A stretch of DNA of 64,000 nucleotides from the NCBI RefSeq assembly GCF_001421325.1, contig NZ_LMJY01000018.1, forward strand, positions 211,549 through 275,548, in the 5' to 3' direction. The first letter of the stretch is position 1. Each line of letters opens with the position of its first letter. Shown piece after piece: positions 38,867 to 48,473 of the stretch. Under the pieces are notes generated by a model. The model was given only the letters and a program-made list of their open reading frames with translations. It did not search any database and was not told the origin of the DNA. The position numbers and the translations under genes were made by a program. The stretch comes from Novosphingobium sp. Leaf2 (GTDB lineage: Bacteria > Pseudomonadota > Alphaproteobacteria > Sphingomonadales > Sphingomonadaceae).

Positions 38867-39238
38867 ATGCATAGCACAGAACCGGAAATCGCGCCTGTTG
38901 TGAGGGATGTGGACGACATGTCCCTCATGCAGGACCTTCGTCAGTTGGCTGACGAGGCCAAGTCCTTGGCCCAGGCGGAGATCGCATACCAGAAATCTCG
39001 CGCCTCATTTGTAGGTTCGGAAGCCCGCACGATTGTCGTACTGATGGTCCTGGCAGCGGTGATGGTTTTTTTTGCCGGTATCGCTTTGGTGGTCGGCAGC
39101 GTTATTGCGCTGGTTCCGCTTCTGGGGCCTTGGGCTGCAACAGCCTGCGTAACGCTCGTTCTGCTCTTGTTGGCTGTCTTGGGCGGATTAAGCGTGCGCG
39201 CGCGGATACGCCGCATAATGACGATCATGACGGGCTGA
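38867..39238 (+). CDS. YqjE-like (phage_holin_3_6 superfamily) membrane protein
   Basis: 123 residues. A cytoplasmic amphipathic N-terminus (SLMQDLRQLADEAKSLAQAE) and two membrane helices (about 53-80 and 84-110) match the YqjE/DUF1469 pattern that Pfam files under a holin-like name. It is a chromosomal envelope protein, not a phage gene. Twenty-nine bases separate it from the YqjD-like gene, and the same gene order occurs in the E. coli yqjCDEK group. Confidence 0.75.
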   Translation: MHSTEPEIAPVVRDVDDMSLMQDLRQLADEAKSLAQAEIAYQKSRASFVGSEARTIVVLMVLAAVMVFFAGIALVVGSVIALVPLLGPWAATACVTLVLLLLAVLGGLSVRARIRRIMTIMTG

Positions 39239-39263
39239 AATCCGCTTTATAAAGGACGGCGTC

Positions 39264-39566
39264 ATGGGAACGCAGGCAGCTCGGTTCATCGCCGACAAGG
39301 AAGCGCGCGATGCGGCGCGCGAAAAGCTCACCACGCATTATCAGCTCATCAAGGCAGACCTTGCCGACCGGGGCATCGGCGGCCGAATTGCTGATGATGC
39401 TGCGGAGCGGGCTAAGCTGATGTTCGACGAGGCCGTAGCCGTGGTGGAGGAGCATCCTGTCGTTACGGCAGGAACCTTGGCCGTGCTGGCGCTTTGGTTT
39501 TTGCGTAACCCGCTTGCGGGCCTTTTCAATGATCTGCGCGATCGCGCCGCAGCGCTAAAGGAGTGA
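39264..39566 (+). CDS. YqjK-like small membrane protein
   Basis: 100 residues. Charged helical region (FIADKEARDAAREKLTTHYQ), then a single membrane segment VVTAGTLAVLALWFLRNPL and a short tail. AAAGGAC lies upstream. By order in the cluster it corresponds to the DUF3618/YqjK-type third member. The stop is followed at once by the start region of the next gene. Function is unknown. Confidence 0.7.
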   Translation: MGTQAARFIADKEARDAAREKLTTHYQLIKADLADRGIGGRIADDAAERAKLMFDEAVAVVEEHPVVTAGTLAVLALWFLRNPLAGLFNDLRDRAAALKE

Positions 39567-39571
39567 TCAAG

Positions 39572-40132
39572 GTGAGCAACACCGACACCAAAACTTTCCC
39601 GGCGAAATCGGATTCCACAAAGCCCGCCAATATCGCGGTCCTTCCGACCAAACTGGTCGAAGAAAGGCCTTCCGAAAAAGTCATCGCGTTCGTTAAGCGC
39701 CATCCGGTGCTCACGGTTACCGCAGGTCTGGCGGCAGGCGCGTTGGTTAGTTCGCTAGTGCCACGCCGCGTAAGCCGTAAGGCAGGCAAGCGCGCAGCGC
39801 ATCTCGCCGAAGTTGCTGCGGCCACCGGCAAGGTATTCGGACGGCGGGCGAGTGATCGCGTCCATGATGCTGGCGTCGTTTCTCGCAAACAGGCCGCGAT
39901 CCTGGCGGATCACGCCAGTAAGGCAAGCGACCGCGCGGCACACAAGCTGGAAAAGTACGGCATCGCCGCAGCGGCAGCGGCAAGCGCTTTTGGACGTGCG
40001 GCTGCCAAGCGCGCCAGCAAATTTGGCGATGTCGCAGCTGATGCTGCCGGACATCTGGGCGACGCGGCTGCGGCGCGCTCCACGAAAGTCGTCGATCTGG
40101 CCGAAGAGCTCAAGACCCGCATTAAGCGGTAA
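39572..40132 (+). CDS. Ala/Lys-rich membrane-associated protein, fourth gene of the yqjDE-like cluster
   Basis: 186 residues. A helix VIAFVKRHPVLTVTAGLAAG then GALVSSLVPRR forms a hydrophobic hairpin or single membrane segment; the rest is a long basic Ala-rich helix (KRAAHLAEVAAATGKVFGRR ... LEKYGIAAAAAASAFGRAAA ... TRIKR), reminiscent of histone-H1-like or DNA/RNA-binding tails. GTG 39572 is the likely start because AAAGGAG (39557-39563) is 8 bases upstream; GTG 39563 overlaps that site. I do not recognise the family. Confidence 0.65.
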   Translation: MSNTDTKTFPAKSDSTKPANIAVLPTKLVEERPSEKVIAFVKRHPVLTVTAGLAAGALVSSLVPRRVSRKAGKRAAHLAEVAAATGKVFGRRASDRVHDAGVVSRKQAAILADHASKASDRAAHKLEKYGIAAAAAASAFGRAAAKRASKFGDVAADAAGHLGDAAAARSTKVVDLAEELKTRIKR

Positions 40133-40217
40133 TTGACAGACTATCGGGGCGTTGTTGGCCGATTAGCACGATATCTGCGTCGCTAACGGGTTGTTATGAT
40201 AGCCCGGTAAATTTATA

Positions 40218-40249
40218 GGGGCCGCTCACTCCCACAGGAAAGCGGCCCC
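40218..40249 (+). promoter_or_regulatory. 9-bp hairpin just before the DUF4170 start
   Basis: GGGGCCGCT (40218-40226) / AGCGGCCCC (40241-40249), a perfect stem with a 14-base loop. The AGGA likely to be the ribosome-binding site (40236-40239) sits in the loop and the 3' arm stands between it and ATG 40253. Folding could either hide or present the start; a translational control element is inferred. Confidence 0.45.
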
Positions 40250-40252
40250 TTG

Positions 40253-40474
40253 ATGCAGAAGCTCCACCTTGTCATGGGCGGCCGGGTAAAAGACCCGCGC
40301 AGTCTCGAGTTCACTGATCTTAGCACGCTCGATCTGGTTGGCGTGTTCGGCGATTTCGCCTCCGCCCAAGAGGTGTGGAAGGCAAACGCGCAGCGCACTG
40401 TCGACGACGCCGAGATGAAGTACGTCATCGTGCATCTTCATCGCCTGCTTGAACCCGACCTTCCCCAAGGTTGA
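40253..40474 (+). CDS. DUF4170 domain protein
   Basis: 73 residues, soluble. The run KLHLVMGGRVKDPRSLEFTD followed by DLVGVFGDFASAQEVWKANA and KYVIVHLHRLLEPD matches the small alphaproteobacterial DUF4170 family of unknown function. ATG 40253 is used; a TTG directly before it extends the frame by one codon. Ends with a bidirectional terminator shared with greA. Confidence 0.85.
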   Translation: MQKLHLVMGGRVKDPRSLEFTDLSTLDLVGVFGDFASAQEVWKANAQRTVDDAEMKYVIVHLHRLLEPDLPQG

Positions 40475-40491
40475 TCAACCCAGTCACTGAC

Positions 40492-40530
40492 ACACAAAAA
40501 AGGCCGGCGTAAAACCGGCCTTTTTTGTGT
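40492..40530. terminator. Bidirectional intrinsic terminator between DUF4170 and greA
   Basis: Perfect 16-bp inverted repeat ACACAAAAAAGGCCGG (40492-40507) / CCGGCCTTTTTTGTGT (40515-40530) with a 7-base loop. T-runs follow the GC stem on both strands, serving the convergent DUF4170 and greA transcripts. Confidence 0.93.
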
Positions 40531-40543
40531 TTTATCAAATTAT

Positions 40544-41020
40544 TCAGATAAATTCGATTTTCTTCACCAGGTAGAACTTGTCACCCGATGGCACCGTCAC
40601 TTCAACCTCGTCGTCCACGCGTCGACCGATCAGGGCCTTGCCCAGCGGTGAATTGTAGCTGATCCGGCCGATCTTGGCGTCGGCTTCGTAAGGACCGACG
40701 ATCTGGTATTTCACCGGCTTGTCATCTTCATCAAGCAGAGTGACGGTGGCGCCGAAAATGACCTTATCGCCCGAAAGCGTGGCCGGATCGACGATTTGCG
40801 CGCGGGTAATCTTGTCCTCAAGGTCGGCAAGCATGGCTTCGACCTGGCCCTGCCGTTCTTTGGCGGCGTGATATTCCGCGTTTTCCGACAGGTCGCCATG
40901 CGCACGCGCCTCTTCGATCGCATCGACGATGCGAGGGCGTTCTTCACGCAGCGCCTTGATCTCAGCGGTCAGCCTTTCATAGCCCTCCGCGAGCATCGGC
41001 AGCTTTTCGATACTTGCCAT
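40544..41020 (-). CDS. greA: Transcription elongation factor GreA
   Basis: 158 residues. It rescues backtracked RNA polymerase by stimulating transcript cleavage. The N-terminal coiled coil ([20 protein letters not shown], with acidic tip region [20 protein letters not shown]) is followed by the FKBP-like C-terminal domain with [25 protein letters not shown] lies about 8 bases upstream of the ATG. It is downstream of carB on the same strand, about 130 bases away. Confidence 0.97.
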   Translation of the reverse strand: MASIEKLPMLAEGYERLTAEIKALREERPRIVDAIEEARAHGDLSENAEYHAAKERQGQVEAMLADLEDKITRAQIVDPATLSGDKVIFGATVTLLDEDDKPVKYQIVGPYEADAKIGRISYNSPLGKALIGRRVDDEVEVTVPSGDKFYLVKKIEFI

Positions 41021-41080
41021 TCTTCTTCTATTCCTCCTGCCGCCTTCCCGCCGCTAAACGCATGCCATGCAACTGGCATT

Positions 41081-41118
41081 CGGCCCGGTCCCCGGCATAC
41101 GCCTGTGGGAACGGGCCG
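41081..41118 (-). terminator. Hairpin downstream of carB
   Basis: CGGCCCG (41081-41087) pairs with CGGGCCG (41112-41118), extended by four further pairs after one mismatch. It lies 34 bases past the carB stop and before greA on the minus strand. No T-run, so its role as terminator is uncertain. Confidence 0.35.
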
Positions 41119-41151
41119 ATCTACAGCGATGTCGGGAAGACTAGATCGATT

Positions 41152-44100
41152 TCAGCTATAGTAGTCCTGCAACGAACGCACTTCAAGCTGGCTCCCGCGA
41201 ATCGTCCTGATCGCTTCACTTGCCGCCACGCTGGCGGCAGCGGTGGTAAAGATCGAGATCTTGCCGGTGAGCGCGGAGGCGCGAATCGACTGCGAGTCCT
41301 TCAGGCTCTGCCACCCTTCGGTGGTGTTGAAGATCATCGCGATCTCACCGTCGACGATCTTGTCGACGATGTGCGGGCGACCTTCCGCCACCTTGTTCAC
41401 CAGATCCACCGGCAGACCCGCATCCGACAGATATTTCTGGGTGCCGGACGTGGCGATCACCCGGAACCCCTGGTCGATCAGCGTGCGCACGGCGGGCAGG
41501 ATCATCGCCTTGTCACTGTCCTTCACGGAGACGAACACCGTGCCTTGCGTGGGCAACCTGATCCCGGCGCCCAGCTGCGCCTTGGCGAACGCGGTGGGGA
41601 AATCGGCATCGATGCCCATCACCTCGCCCGTCGATTTCATTTCCGGGCTGAGCACCGGATCGACGCCGGGGAAACGGGCAAACGGGAACACCGCCTCCTT
41701 GACCGCCACGTACGGCAGATCGCGCTTGAACGGCGGGAAGGTGGACAGCATTTCACCGGCCATCACCCGGCTGGCGATCTTGGCGACCGGCTGGCCGATG
41801 GCCTTGGCGACAAACGGCACGGTCCGCGACGCGCGCGGGTTCACTTCGATCAGGAAAACCTCGCCGTCCTTCACGGCGAACTGGATGTTCATCAGCCCGC
41901 GCACGCCAAGCCCGAAGGCCAGCGCTTCGGCCTGCCGCTCCATCTCCGCGATGATCTCGGGCGCCAGACTGTAAGGCGGCAGCGAGCAGGCGCTATCGCC
42001 CGAGTGGATACCCGCTTCCTCGATGTGTTGCATCACACCGGCTACGACCACCTGCTCGCCATCGCACAGGGCATCGACGTCGCATTCGATCGCATCGCGC
42101 AGATACTGGTCGATCAGCACCGGACTGTCCCCGGACACCTGGACGGCGGTGGCGATGTAGTCGTCAAGCTGCTGTTCGCTATCCACGATCTCCATGGCGC
42201 GGCCGCCCAGCACGTAGCTGGGGCGCATCAGCACGGGGTAGCCGATGCGGTTGGCAACGTTCACCGCCTCGTCACGGCTGCGCGCGATGCCATTGGCGGG
42301 TTGGCGCAGGCCGAGCTTTTCCACCAGGGCGGAAAAACGCTCACGGTCCTCGGCAAGATCGATGGCGTCGGGCGAGGTGCCCAGGATCGGGATGCCCTCG
42401 TCTTCCAGCGCCTGCGCCAGTTTCAGCGGGGTCTGCCCGCCGAACTGGACGATCACGCCGACCAGCTCGCCGTTCTGCTGCTCGACACGCAGGACTTCCA
42501 GCACGTCCTCTGCGGTCAGCGGTTCGAAATAGAGGCGGTCGGAGGTGTCGTAGTCGGTGGAGACGGTTTCCGGGTTGCAGTTGACCATGATCGTCTCGTA
42601 CCCGGCTTCGGCCAGCGCGAAACAGGCGTGAACGCAGCAGTAATCGAACTCGATCCCCTGCCCGATCCGGTTCGGACCGCCGCCCAGGATCACGATCTTG
42701 CGCCGGTCGGACGGCATCGCCTCGTCTTCCGCCTCGCCGAAGAACGGCGCTTCATAGGTGGAATACATGTATGGCGTCACCGCCTCGAACTCGGCCGCGC
42801 AGCTGTCTATGCGCTTGAACACGGGCACCACGCCCAGCTTGCGGCGCAACTGGCGCACTTCCTTCTCGCTGGTGGCGCCGGCCATGGCGCGCAGGGCATC
42901 GTGCAGCAGGCCGGAACGCTTGGCCTGCGTTTCGCCCAGCCCGCCGGCCACACCGACCGAGCGCACCGCCAGCTTGGCCAGCCGCTTGTCCGAAAAGCCC
43001 ATGGCTTTCAGGCGGCGCAGACCGTCCGCGTCGTTGGGAAGCCCGTTCTCCAGAATAAGCGCCTCGGCGGCGATGATCTCTTCGATGTGGCGCAGGAACC
43101 ACTTGTCGTAATGGGTGATCGCGTGGATCTCGTCCACCGTGAAGCCTTCGCGCATCGCCTGCGCGGCGTGGAGCAGGCGCTCGGGCGTTGCGCGTGACAG
43201 GGCGGCGGTGATGACGTCGCGGCCCGCCCCTTCCAGCGCCGGCACGCGGTTGAAGCCATCCAGCCCGGTTTCCAGCCCGCGCAGGGCCTTCTGCATCGAT
43301 TCCTTGATATTGCGACCGATCGCCATGACCTCGCCGACCGACTTCATCGCGGTGGTCAGGTCGTTCTTGGCGCCCTTGAACTTTTCAAATGCGAAGCGCG
43401 GGATCTTGGTGACGACGTAATCGATCGTCGGCTCGAACGCCGCCGGGGTGGCGCCGGTGATCTCGTTCATGATCTCGTCAAGCGTGTAGCCCACCGCCAG
43501 CTTGGCGGCCACGCGGGCGATCGGGAAGCCCGTGGCTTTCGACGCCAGCGCCGAGGAGCGTGAGACGCGCGGGTTCATCTCGATGACGATCAGGCGACCG
43601 TCCTTGGGATTGACCGCGAATTGCACATTGGAGCCGCCCGTCTCCACGCCAATCTCACGCAGCACCGCGATCGAGGCGGAGCGCATGATCTGGTATTCCT
43701 TGTCGGTCAGCGTCAGCGCCGGGGCGACGGTGATCGAATCCCCGGTGTGCACGCCCATCGGATCGACGTTTTCGATGGAGCAGATGATGATGCAGTTGTC
43801 GTGCTTGTCGCGCACGACTTCCATCTCGTACTCTTTCCAGCCCAGCAGCGATTCCTCGATCAGCACTTCGGTGGTGGGAGACGCGTCCAGGCCCGAGCGT
43901 ACGATCGCCTCGAACTCGGCCTTGTTGTAGGCGATGCCGCCGCCGGTGCCGCCCATCGTGAAGCTCGGGCGGATGATCGAGGGCAGGCCGGTGCGTTCCA
44001 GCACCGCAAACGCCTCGTCCAGCGTGTGCGCCACGCCGGAGCGGGCGGACTGCAGCCCGATCTTGTCCATCGCCTCGCGGAAACGCTGGCGGTCTTCGGC

Positions 44101-44475
44101 CTTGTCGATCGCATCGGCATCGGCGCCGATCATCTGCACGCCGTACTTTTCCAGCGTGCCGTCGTTGAACAGCGCCAGCGCGCAGTTGAGCGCAGTCTGC
44201 CCGCCCATCGTGGGCAGCACCGCATCGGGCCGCTCCTTCTCGATGATGCGCGCGACGATCTCGGGCGTGATGGGTTCCACGTACGTGGCGTCGGCCATAT
44301 CAGGGTCGGTCATGATCGTGGCGGGGTTGGAGTTCACCAGGACGACCCGGTAGCCCTCCTCCTTCAGCGCCTTGATCGCCTGCGTGCCCGAATAGTCGAA
44401 CTCACACGCCTGGCCGATGATGATCGGACCGGCACCGATGACGAGGATCGAGGAGATGTCAGTGCGTTTGGGCAT
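41152..44475 (-). CDS. carB: Carbamoyl-phosphate synthase large subunit
   Basis: 1107 residues; makes carbamoyl phosphate for pyrimidine and arginine synthesis. Two homologous ATP-grasp halves are visible, starting [20 protein letters not shown] and, near residue 580, [20 protein letters not shown], plus the C-terminal MGS-like allosteric domain ([15 protein letters not shown]). ATG 44475 overlaps the stop of the 78-residue gene (TAATG). It is part of a carA-orf-carB operon. Confidence 0.98.
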   Translation of the reverse strand: MPKRTDISSILVIGAGPIIIGQACEFDYSGTQAIKALKEEGYRVVLVNSNPATIMTDPDMADATYVEPITPEIVARIIEKERPDAVLPTMGGQTALNCALALFNDGTLEKYGVQMIGADADAIDKAEDRQRFREAMDKIGLQSARSGVAHTLDEAFAVLERTGLPSIIRPSFTMGGTGGGIAYNKAEFEAIVRSGLDASPTTEVLIEESLLGWKEYEMEVVRDKHDNCIIICSIENVDPMGVHTGDSITVAPALTLTDKEYQIMRSASIAVLREIGVETGGSNVQFAVNPKDGRLIVIEMNPRVSRSSALASKATGFPIARVAAKLAVGYTLDEIMNEITGATPAAFEPTIDYVVTKIPRFAFEKFKGAKNDLTTAMKSVGEVMAIGRNIKESMQKALRGLETGLDGFNRVPALEGAGRDVITAALSRATPERLLHAAQAMREGFTVDEIHAITHYDKWFLRHIEEIIAAEALILENGLPNDADGLRRLKAMGFSDKRLAKLAVRSVGVAGGLGETQAKRSGLLHDALRAMAGATSEKEVRQLRRKLGVVPVFKRIDSCAAEFEAVTPYMYSTYEAPFFGEAEDEAMPSDRRKIVILGGGPNRIGQGIEFDYCCVHACFALAEAGYETIMVNCNPETVSTDYDTSDRLYFEPLTAEDVLEVLRVEQQNGELVGVIVQFGGQTPLKLAQALEDEGIPILGTSPDAIDLAEDRERFSALVEKLGLRQPANGIARSRDEAVNVANRIGYPVLMRPSYVLGGRAMEIVDSEQQLDDYIATAVQVSGDSPVLIDQYLRDAIECDVDALCDGEQVVVAGVMQHIEEAGIHSGDSACSLPPYSLAPEIIAEMERQAEALAFGLGVRGLMNIQFAVKDGEVFLIEVNPRASRTVPFVAKAIGQPVAKIASRVMAGEMLSTFPPFKRDLPYVAVKEAVFPFARFPGVDPVLSPEMKSTGEVMGIDADFPTAFAKAQLGAGIRLPTQGTVFVSVKDSDKAMILPAVRTLIDQGFRVIATSGTQKYLSDAGLPVDLVNKVAEGRPHIVDKIVDGEIAMIFNTTEGWQSLKDSQSIRASALTGKISIFTTAAASVAASEAIRTIRGSQLEVRSLQDYYS

Positions 44476-44711
44476 TATTTCACAATCCCGAAGTGCTTGT
44501 TTCCAACGGCCACGAGCTGCTCGAACGCAGCTTTGGACAGCCGGAAATTTTGAGTGCGTCCGGCGTCTGGCCCACGGTTCGGATGGCCGTACCCATTCAG
44601 CTGCAAGAAAAGCTCGCCATCGAGTTTGAGAGGCACCAGCTTAGCGACGCAAGGCGCGGTAGCGTGTTCCGCACCCTGCTCCAGCATATCAAACCCACGC
44701 ACGGTAGCCAT
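44475..44711 (-). CDS. Unknown 78-aa protein inserted between carA and carB
   Basis: 78 residues: [20 protein letters not shown] then [20 protein letters not shown], a Gly/Asn/Arg loop ([16 protein letters not shown]) and a helix [20 protein letters not shown]. No signal peptide or membrane segment. Both boundaries are one-base overlaps (TGATG with carA, TAATG with carB), so it is tightly embedded in the operon and very likely translated. I do not recognise the family. Confidence 0.75.
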   Translation of the reverse strand: MATVRGFDMLEQGAEHATAPCVAKLVPLKLDGELFLQLNGYGHPNRGPDAGRTQNFRLSKAAFEQLVAVGNKHFGIVK

Positions 44712-45877
44712 CAACCCAATATCCCCACGAACTTCTCGAACAGGTAGAAGCTGTCCTGCGGGCCCGGGCTGGCTTCGGGGTGGTACTGCACGCCGAATGC
44801 GCGCTTGCCCTTGATGGCGATGCCGCAGTTGGTGCCGTCGAACAGCGAGACGTGGGTTTCCTCCACGTTTTCCGGCAGTGTCTGGTTGTCCACCGCGAAG
44901 CCGTGGTTCATCGAGGTGATCTCGACCACGCCATCGCCCAGGCGCTTGACCGGATGGTTCGCGCCGCGATGGCCCTGGAACATCTTGGCGGTCTTGGCGC
45001 CGGCGGCAAGACCCAGCATCTGATGGCCCAGGCAAATGCCGAAAACTGGCATGTCCCGCTCCAGCAGGGCCTGGATCACCGGCACCGCGTACTTGCCCGT
45101 CGCCGCCGGATCGCCGGGGCCGTTGGACAGGAACACGCCCGCCGGCTCCAGCGCCAGGATCGTCTCCAGCGTGGCTTCCGCCGGCACCACGGTCACCCGC
45201 GCGCCAGCCTTGACGAGGTTGCGGAAGATATTGTCCTTGGCGCCGTAGTCGATCGCCACGACATGGGGCCGCGCATCATGCGGAGAGCGGCCATAGCCCT
45301 GCCCCAGCGTCCACACCGAGCCTTCCCAGCCTTCCTGGATATGGCGGCTGACCAGCTTGGCCAGGTCCATGCCTTCCAGCCCCGGCCAGTCCTGCGCGCG
45401 CTTGAGCAGCGCGGGAATATCGAAGTTGCCTTCGGGATCGTGGGCCATCACCGCGTTGGGCGCGCCCAGCTTGCGGATGCGCCGGGTCAGCGCGCGGGTG
45501 TCGATCCCGGACAGGCCCACCTTGCCCTTGTCCGCCAGCCACTGCCCGTATTCGCCCGCCGCGCGGAAGCTGGACGATGGTGTCACGTCTTCGCGCACGA
45601 TGCAGCCGACCGCGCCATCGACCTTCGATTCCAGGTCTTCCTCGTTGACGCCCACATTGCCGATATGCGGGAACGTGAAAGTGACGATCTGCCCGGCGTA
45701 GGACGGATCGGTCATCACTTCCTGATATCCGGTCATCGAGGTGTTGAAGCAAACCTCGCCCACCGCTTCCCCGATATGGCCGAAGCCACGGCCCCAGACC
45801 ACGTGCCCGTCGCTGAGGACAAGCACGCCGGTCGCGCCTTCCGGTTTGGGCGCAAGCGAATATGCGGCGTCGGCCAT
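44711..45877 (-). CDS. carA: Carbamoyl-phosphate synthase small subunit
   Basis: 388 residues; glutamine amidotransferase chain supplying ammonia to CarB. The N-terminal CPSase domain (LVLSDGHVVWGRGFG) is followed by the class I glutaminase with nucleophile Cys in PVFGICLGHQMLGLA and the late His/Glu in FGVQYHPEASPGPQD. It is divergent from the yqeY gene with a 165-base shared upstream region. Confidence 0.97.
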   Translation of the reverse strand: MADAAYSLAPKPEGATGVLVLSDGHVVWGRGFGHIGEAVGEVCFNTSMTGYQEVMTDPSYAGQIVTFTFPHIGNVGVNEEDLESKVDGAVGCIVREDVTPSSSFRAAGEYGQWLADKGKVGLSGIDTRALTRRIRKLGAPNAVMAHDPEGNFDIPALLKRAQDWPGLEGMDLAKLVSRHIQEGWEGSVWTLGQGYGRSPHDARPHVVAIDYGAKDNIFRNLVKAGARVTVVPAEATLETILALEPAGVFLSNGPGDPAATGKYAVPVIQALLERDMPVFGICLGHQMLGLAAGAKTAKMFQGHRGANHPVKRLGDGVVEITSMNHGFAVDNQTLPENVEETHVSLFDGTNCGIAIKGKRAFGVQYHPEASPGPQDSFYLFEKFVGILG

Positions 45878-46042
45878 GGTGGGTCGCTCCGTTGTACGGC
45901 GTTTCTGACGTTGTGTGCTAAGGCGCGGTCGCTAGAGGGGGTTGTGCATCGCGTCAAGGCACACAGGTGCAAAATGGCGCGCGGCTTGCTAGTTTACCGC
46001 CGCAACGCGCTCTCACTTTTACGCAAGGACCGTTTGAAAACA

Positions 46043-46495
46043 ATGCTTCGTGATTCGATCAAGGCCGCCCAGATTTCCGCCATGAAGGCGGGAGAAAAGC
46101 AGCGCCTCGCCGCCGTTCGCCTGATCCTGGCCAAGATCAAGGACCGCGACATCGAGCTTCGCACCGCCGCGTCCACCCCGGATGACGATGAACTGGTGAT
46201 CGATGTGCTGCAAAAGATGGTCAAGCAGCGCCGCGAATCGATCCAGCTCTTCGAACAGGGTGGTCGCCCGGAGAAAGCGGCAGAGGAACAGGTGGAGCTG
46301 GAAGTGATCGAAAGCTTCCTGCCCGCGCAATTGTCCGAGGAAGACACCAAGGCCGCGATCGAGGCGATCAAGGCTGAGGTTGGCGCCACCGGCATGAAGG
46401 ACATGGGCAAAGTGATGGCCCAGCTCAAGGCGCGCCACGGCACCGAACTGGACATGGGTAAGGCCAGCGGCTGGGTGAAGGCGGCGCTGAGCTGA
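46043..46495 (+). CDS. GatB/YqeY domain protein
   Basis: 150 residues. It starts MLRDSIKAAQISAMKAGEKQ and ends LKARHGTELDMGKASGWVKA, the YqeY pattern related to the tail domain of the GatB amidotransferase subunit, which binds tRNA. YqeY commonly precedes dnaG-rpoD in alphaproteobacteria. The start is ATG 46043; a huge upstream extension runs antisense through carA and is artefactual. Molecular role is not established. Confidence 0.92.
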   Translation: MLRDSIKAAQISAMKAGEKQRLAAVRLILAKIKDRDIELRTAASTPDDDELVIDVLQKMVKQRRESIQLFEQGGRPEKAAEEQVELEVIESFLPAQLSEEDTKAAIEAIKAEVGATGMKDMGKVMAQLKARHGTELDMGKASGWVKAALS

Positions 46496-46544
46496 AGCGC
46501 GTGGCGCGATCAGGCACCCCATCGGCAACAAAGGTTGCCTTGCC

Positions 46545-48416
46545 ATGCTGACCCCGCAGTGGCTCGACCAGTTACGGTCCCGCGTCACGCTCTCTGCGGT
46601 GGTGGGCCGCTCGGTGCGCCTGCAGAAAGCCGGGCGCGAGCATCGCGCCTGCTGTCCGTTCCACAACGAGAACTCGCCCAGCTTCTACGTCAACGACGAG
46701 AAGGGTTTCTATCACTGCTTCGGCTGCGGCGCGCATGGCGACGCGATCCGCTGGATGACCGATCATCAAGGCCTCGCCTTCATGGACGCGGTAAAGGAGC
46801 TTGCAGCGGAAGCCGGGATGGATGTCCCCACGCCCGACCCGAAGATGGCGCGCGCGGCGGAACAGCGCGACAGTCTGCACGACGTGATGGCCGCCGCGCA
46901 GGCGTGGTTCAAGGCGAGCCTCGCCGGCGCGGAAGGGGCGGCGGCACGCGCCTACCTCGCCACGCGCGGCTTCGATGCACACACCGTGGAGCGGTTCGGC
47001 TTTGGCTATGCGCCGGAGGGTCGTCAGGCGCTGAAAGAGGCGCTGTCGCAGTTCCCTGAAGCCATGCTGGTGGAAGCGGGCCTGCGCATCGTGGTGGAGG
47101 AGCGCGATCCCTATGATCGCTTTCGTGGCCGGCTGATGCTGCCGATCGAGGATGCGCGCGGGCGGGTGATCGCATTTGGCGGGCGCATCCTGACCCCCGG
47201 CAAGACGGACGCACCCAAATATCTCAACTCGCCCGACACTCCGCTGTTCGACAAGGGGCGCACGCTTTACAACCTGCACCGCGCCGCGCCGGCTGCCCGC
47301 CAGTCCGGGCGGATCATCGTGGTCGAAGGCTACATGGATGTCATCGCGCTGGCCGCCGCTGGCATCACCGATGCGGTCGCGCCGCTGGGCACCGCGCTGA
47401 CCGAGCAGCAGATCGAAATGCTGTGGCGGCATGTGGAAACCCCGGTGCTGTGTTTCGATGGCGATGCGGCGGGCCAGCGCGCCGCGATGCGCGCGATCAC
47501 CCGGGCCCTGCCGATGCTGCGCCCGGCCCATAGCTTGCGCATCGTCCGCCTGCCCGAGGGTCTGGACCCTGATGATCTGATCAAGGCGCGTGGCGCCGGC
47601 GCCCTGCAGGACTTGCTGGGACAGGCCGCAACCCTGGTGGACGTGCTGTGGGAGGCAGAGCGCGATGCCGTGCCGCTGCGCACGCCCGAGGACAAGGCCG
47701 GCCTCAAGGCGCGGCTGATGGCGCATGTGGAAACGATCCAGAACCCCGATATCGCCAGCCTCTATCGCCGCGAATTACAGGACCGGTATTCCGCCTTCGC
47801 CTTTCCCAAACGCGAGAACACCTGGCAGCCCAGGGGCGGCGGCTTTCAGCCAAACCGCAACGGGCAGAAGGGCGGCAAGTGGAACGGCAAGCCCACCCCT
47901 GCCCCCTCATCGCCCGAATCGATCAGCCGGCTCAATTCACGCCACGCGCCGGGCGCCCGGCGTGACGGGCTGTCCGCAGCCGTGATTGCCGGGCTGATCC
48001 GCTGGCCATCCCAGCTACCCCGCCATGCCGAGGCACTGGCCCGCGCACCGGGGATGGACCCACGCCTCGCGGTGCTGATCGAGTGTTGCGGCGGGGCCGA
48101 AGCGCTTGAATCGGCGGCTATTGCTACCATATTGCGCAATAACGGAACGCAAATGCCGTCGCCGGTTGAATACGCCGACCTGCGGTTCGGTTTCCTTTTG
48201 CCCGACGTCACTGAGGAGCAGGCGGCCATGGAACTTGCACAGGCCATCGATCTTCTCGTGGAGCGCCCGGTGCTTGAAGCGGCCCTGGCGCAGGCGACAG
48301 CGCGGTTCGAGGCAGAGCTTTCCGACGACGCCTTCACGGAACAGCAGCGCATTCGCAAGAGAAAGCTGGAGTTTGATAACCGTCTGAGGCAAATGGCGAC
48401 CAGACATGCGTCCTGA
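46545..48416 (+). CDS. dnaG: DNA primase
   Basis: 623 residues; synthesises RNA primers for replication. N-terminal zinc-binding CHC2 domain (CCPFHNENSPSFYV...HCFGCGAHGD), the RNA polymerase domain with TOPRIM (VVEGYMDVIAL, then FDGDAAGQRAA) and a C-terminal helical DnaB-binding domain from about residue 470. A low-complexity Gly/Pro/Asn/Lys linker lies around 425-465. Second gene of a yqeY-dnaG-rpoD macromolecular synthesis cluster. Confidence 0.97.
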   Translation: MLTPQWLDQLRSRVTLSAVVGRSVRLQKAGREHRACCPFHNENSPSFYVNDEKGFYHCFGCGAHGDAIRWMTDHQGLAFMDAVKELAAEAGMDVPTPDPKMARAAEQRDSLHDVMAAAQAWFKASLAGAEGAAARAYLATRGFDAHTVERFGFGYAPEGRQALKEALSQFPEAMLVEAGLRIVVEERDPYDRFRGRLMLPIEDARGRVIAFGGRILTPGKTDAPKYLNSPDTPLFDKGRTLYNLHRAAPAARQSGRIIVVEGYMDVIALAAAGITDAVAPLGTALTEQQIEMLWRHVETPVLCFDGDAAGQRAAMRAITRALPMLRPAHSLRIVRLPEGLDPDDLIKARGAGALQDLLGQAATLVDVLWEAERDAVPLRTPEDKAGLKARLMAHVETIQNPDIASLYRRELQDRYSAFAFPKRENTWQPRGGGFQPNRNGQKGGKWNGKPTPAPSSPESISRLNSRHAPGARRDGLSAAVIAGLIRWPSQLPRHAEALARAPGMDPRLAVLIECCGGAEALESAAIATILRNNGTQMPSPVEYADLRFGFLLPDVTEEQAAMELAQAIDLLVERPVLEAALAQATARFEAELSDDAFTEQQRIRKRKLEFDNRLRQMATRHAS

Positions 48417-48419
48417 TCG

Positions 48420-48425
48420 TATAAT
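48420..48425 (+). promoter_or_regulatory. Possible -10 element upstream of rpoD
   Basis: TATAAT is a perfect sigma-70 -10 hexamer, in an AT-rich patch just after the dnaG stop. The matching -35 at 17-bp spacing is poor (CGACCA), so this is only a candidate internal promoter for rpoD. Confidence 0.3.
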
Positions 48426-48473
48426 TATATGTATGCACCGGCTTACGGGGCAGCACGGGATAACGGCGGAATA

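Noticed and set aside
38867..39238. Phage holin
   Set aside because: The holin-like family name applies to YqjE-type chromosomal membrane proteins; no phage gene is near.
41014..43197. A 727-codon plus-strand frame opposite carB
   Set aside because: It is the antisense shadow of carB, produced by high GC and codon bias; the translation has no domain and the carB frame is unambiguous. The same holds for long shadows at 2305-3900, 30873-32417 and 49047-50462.
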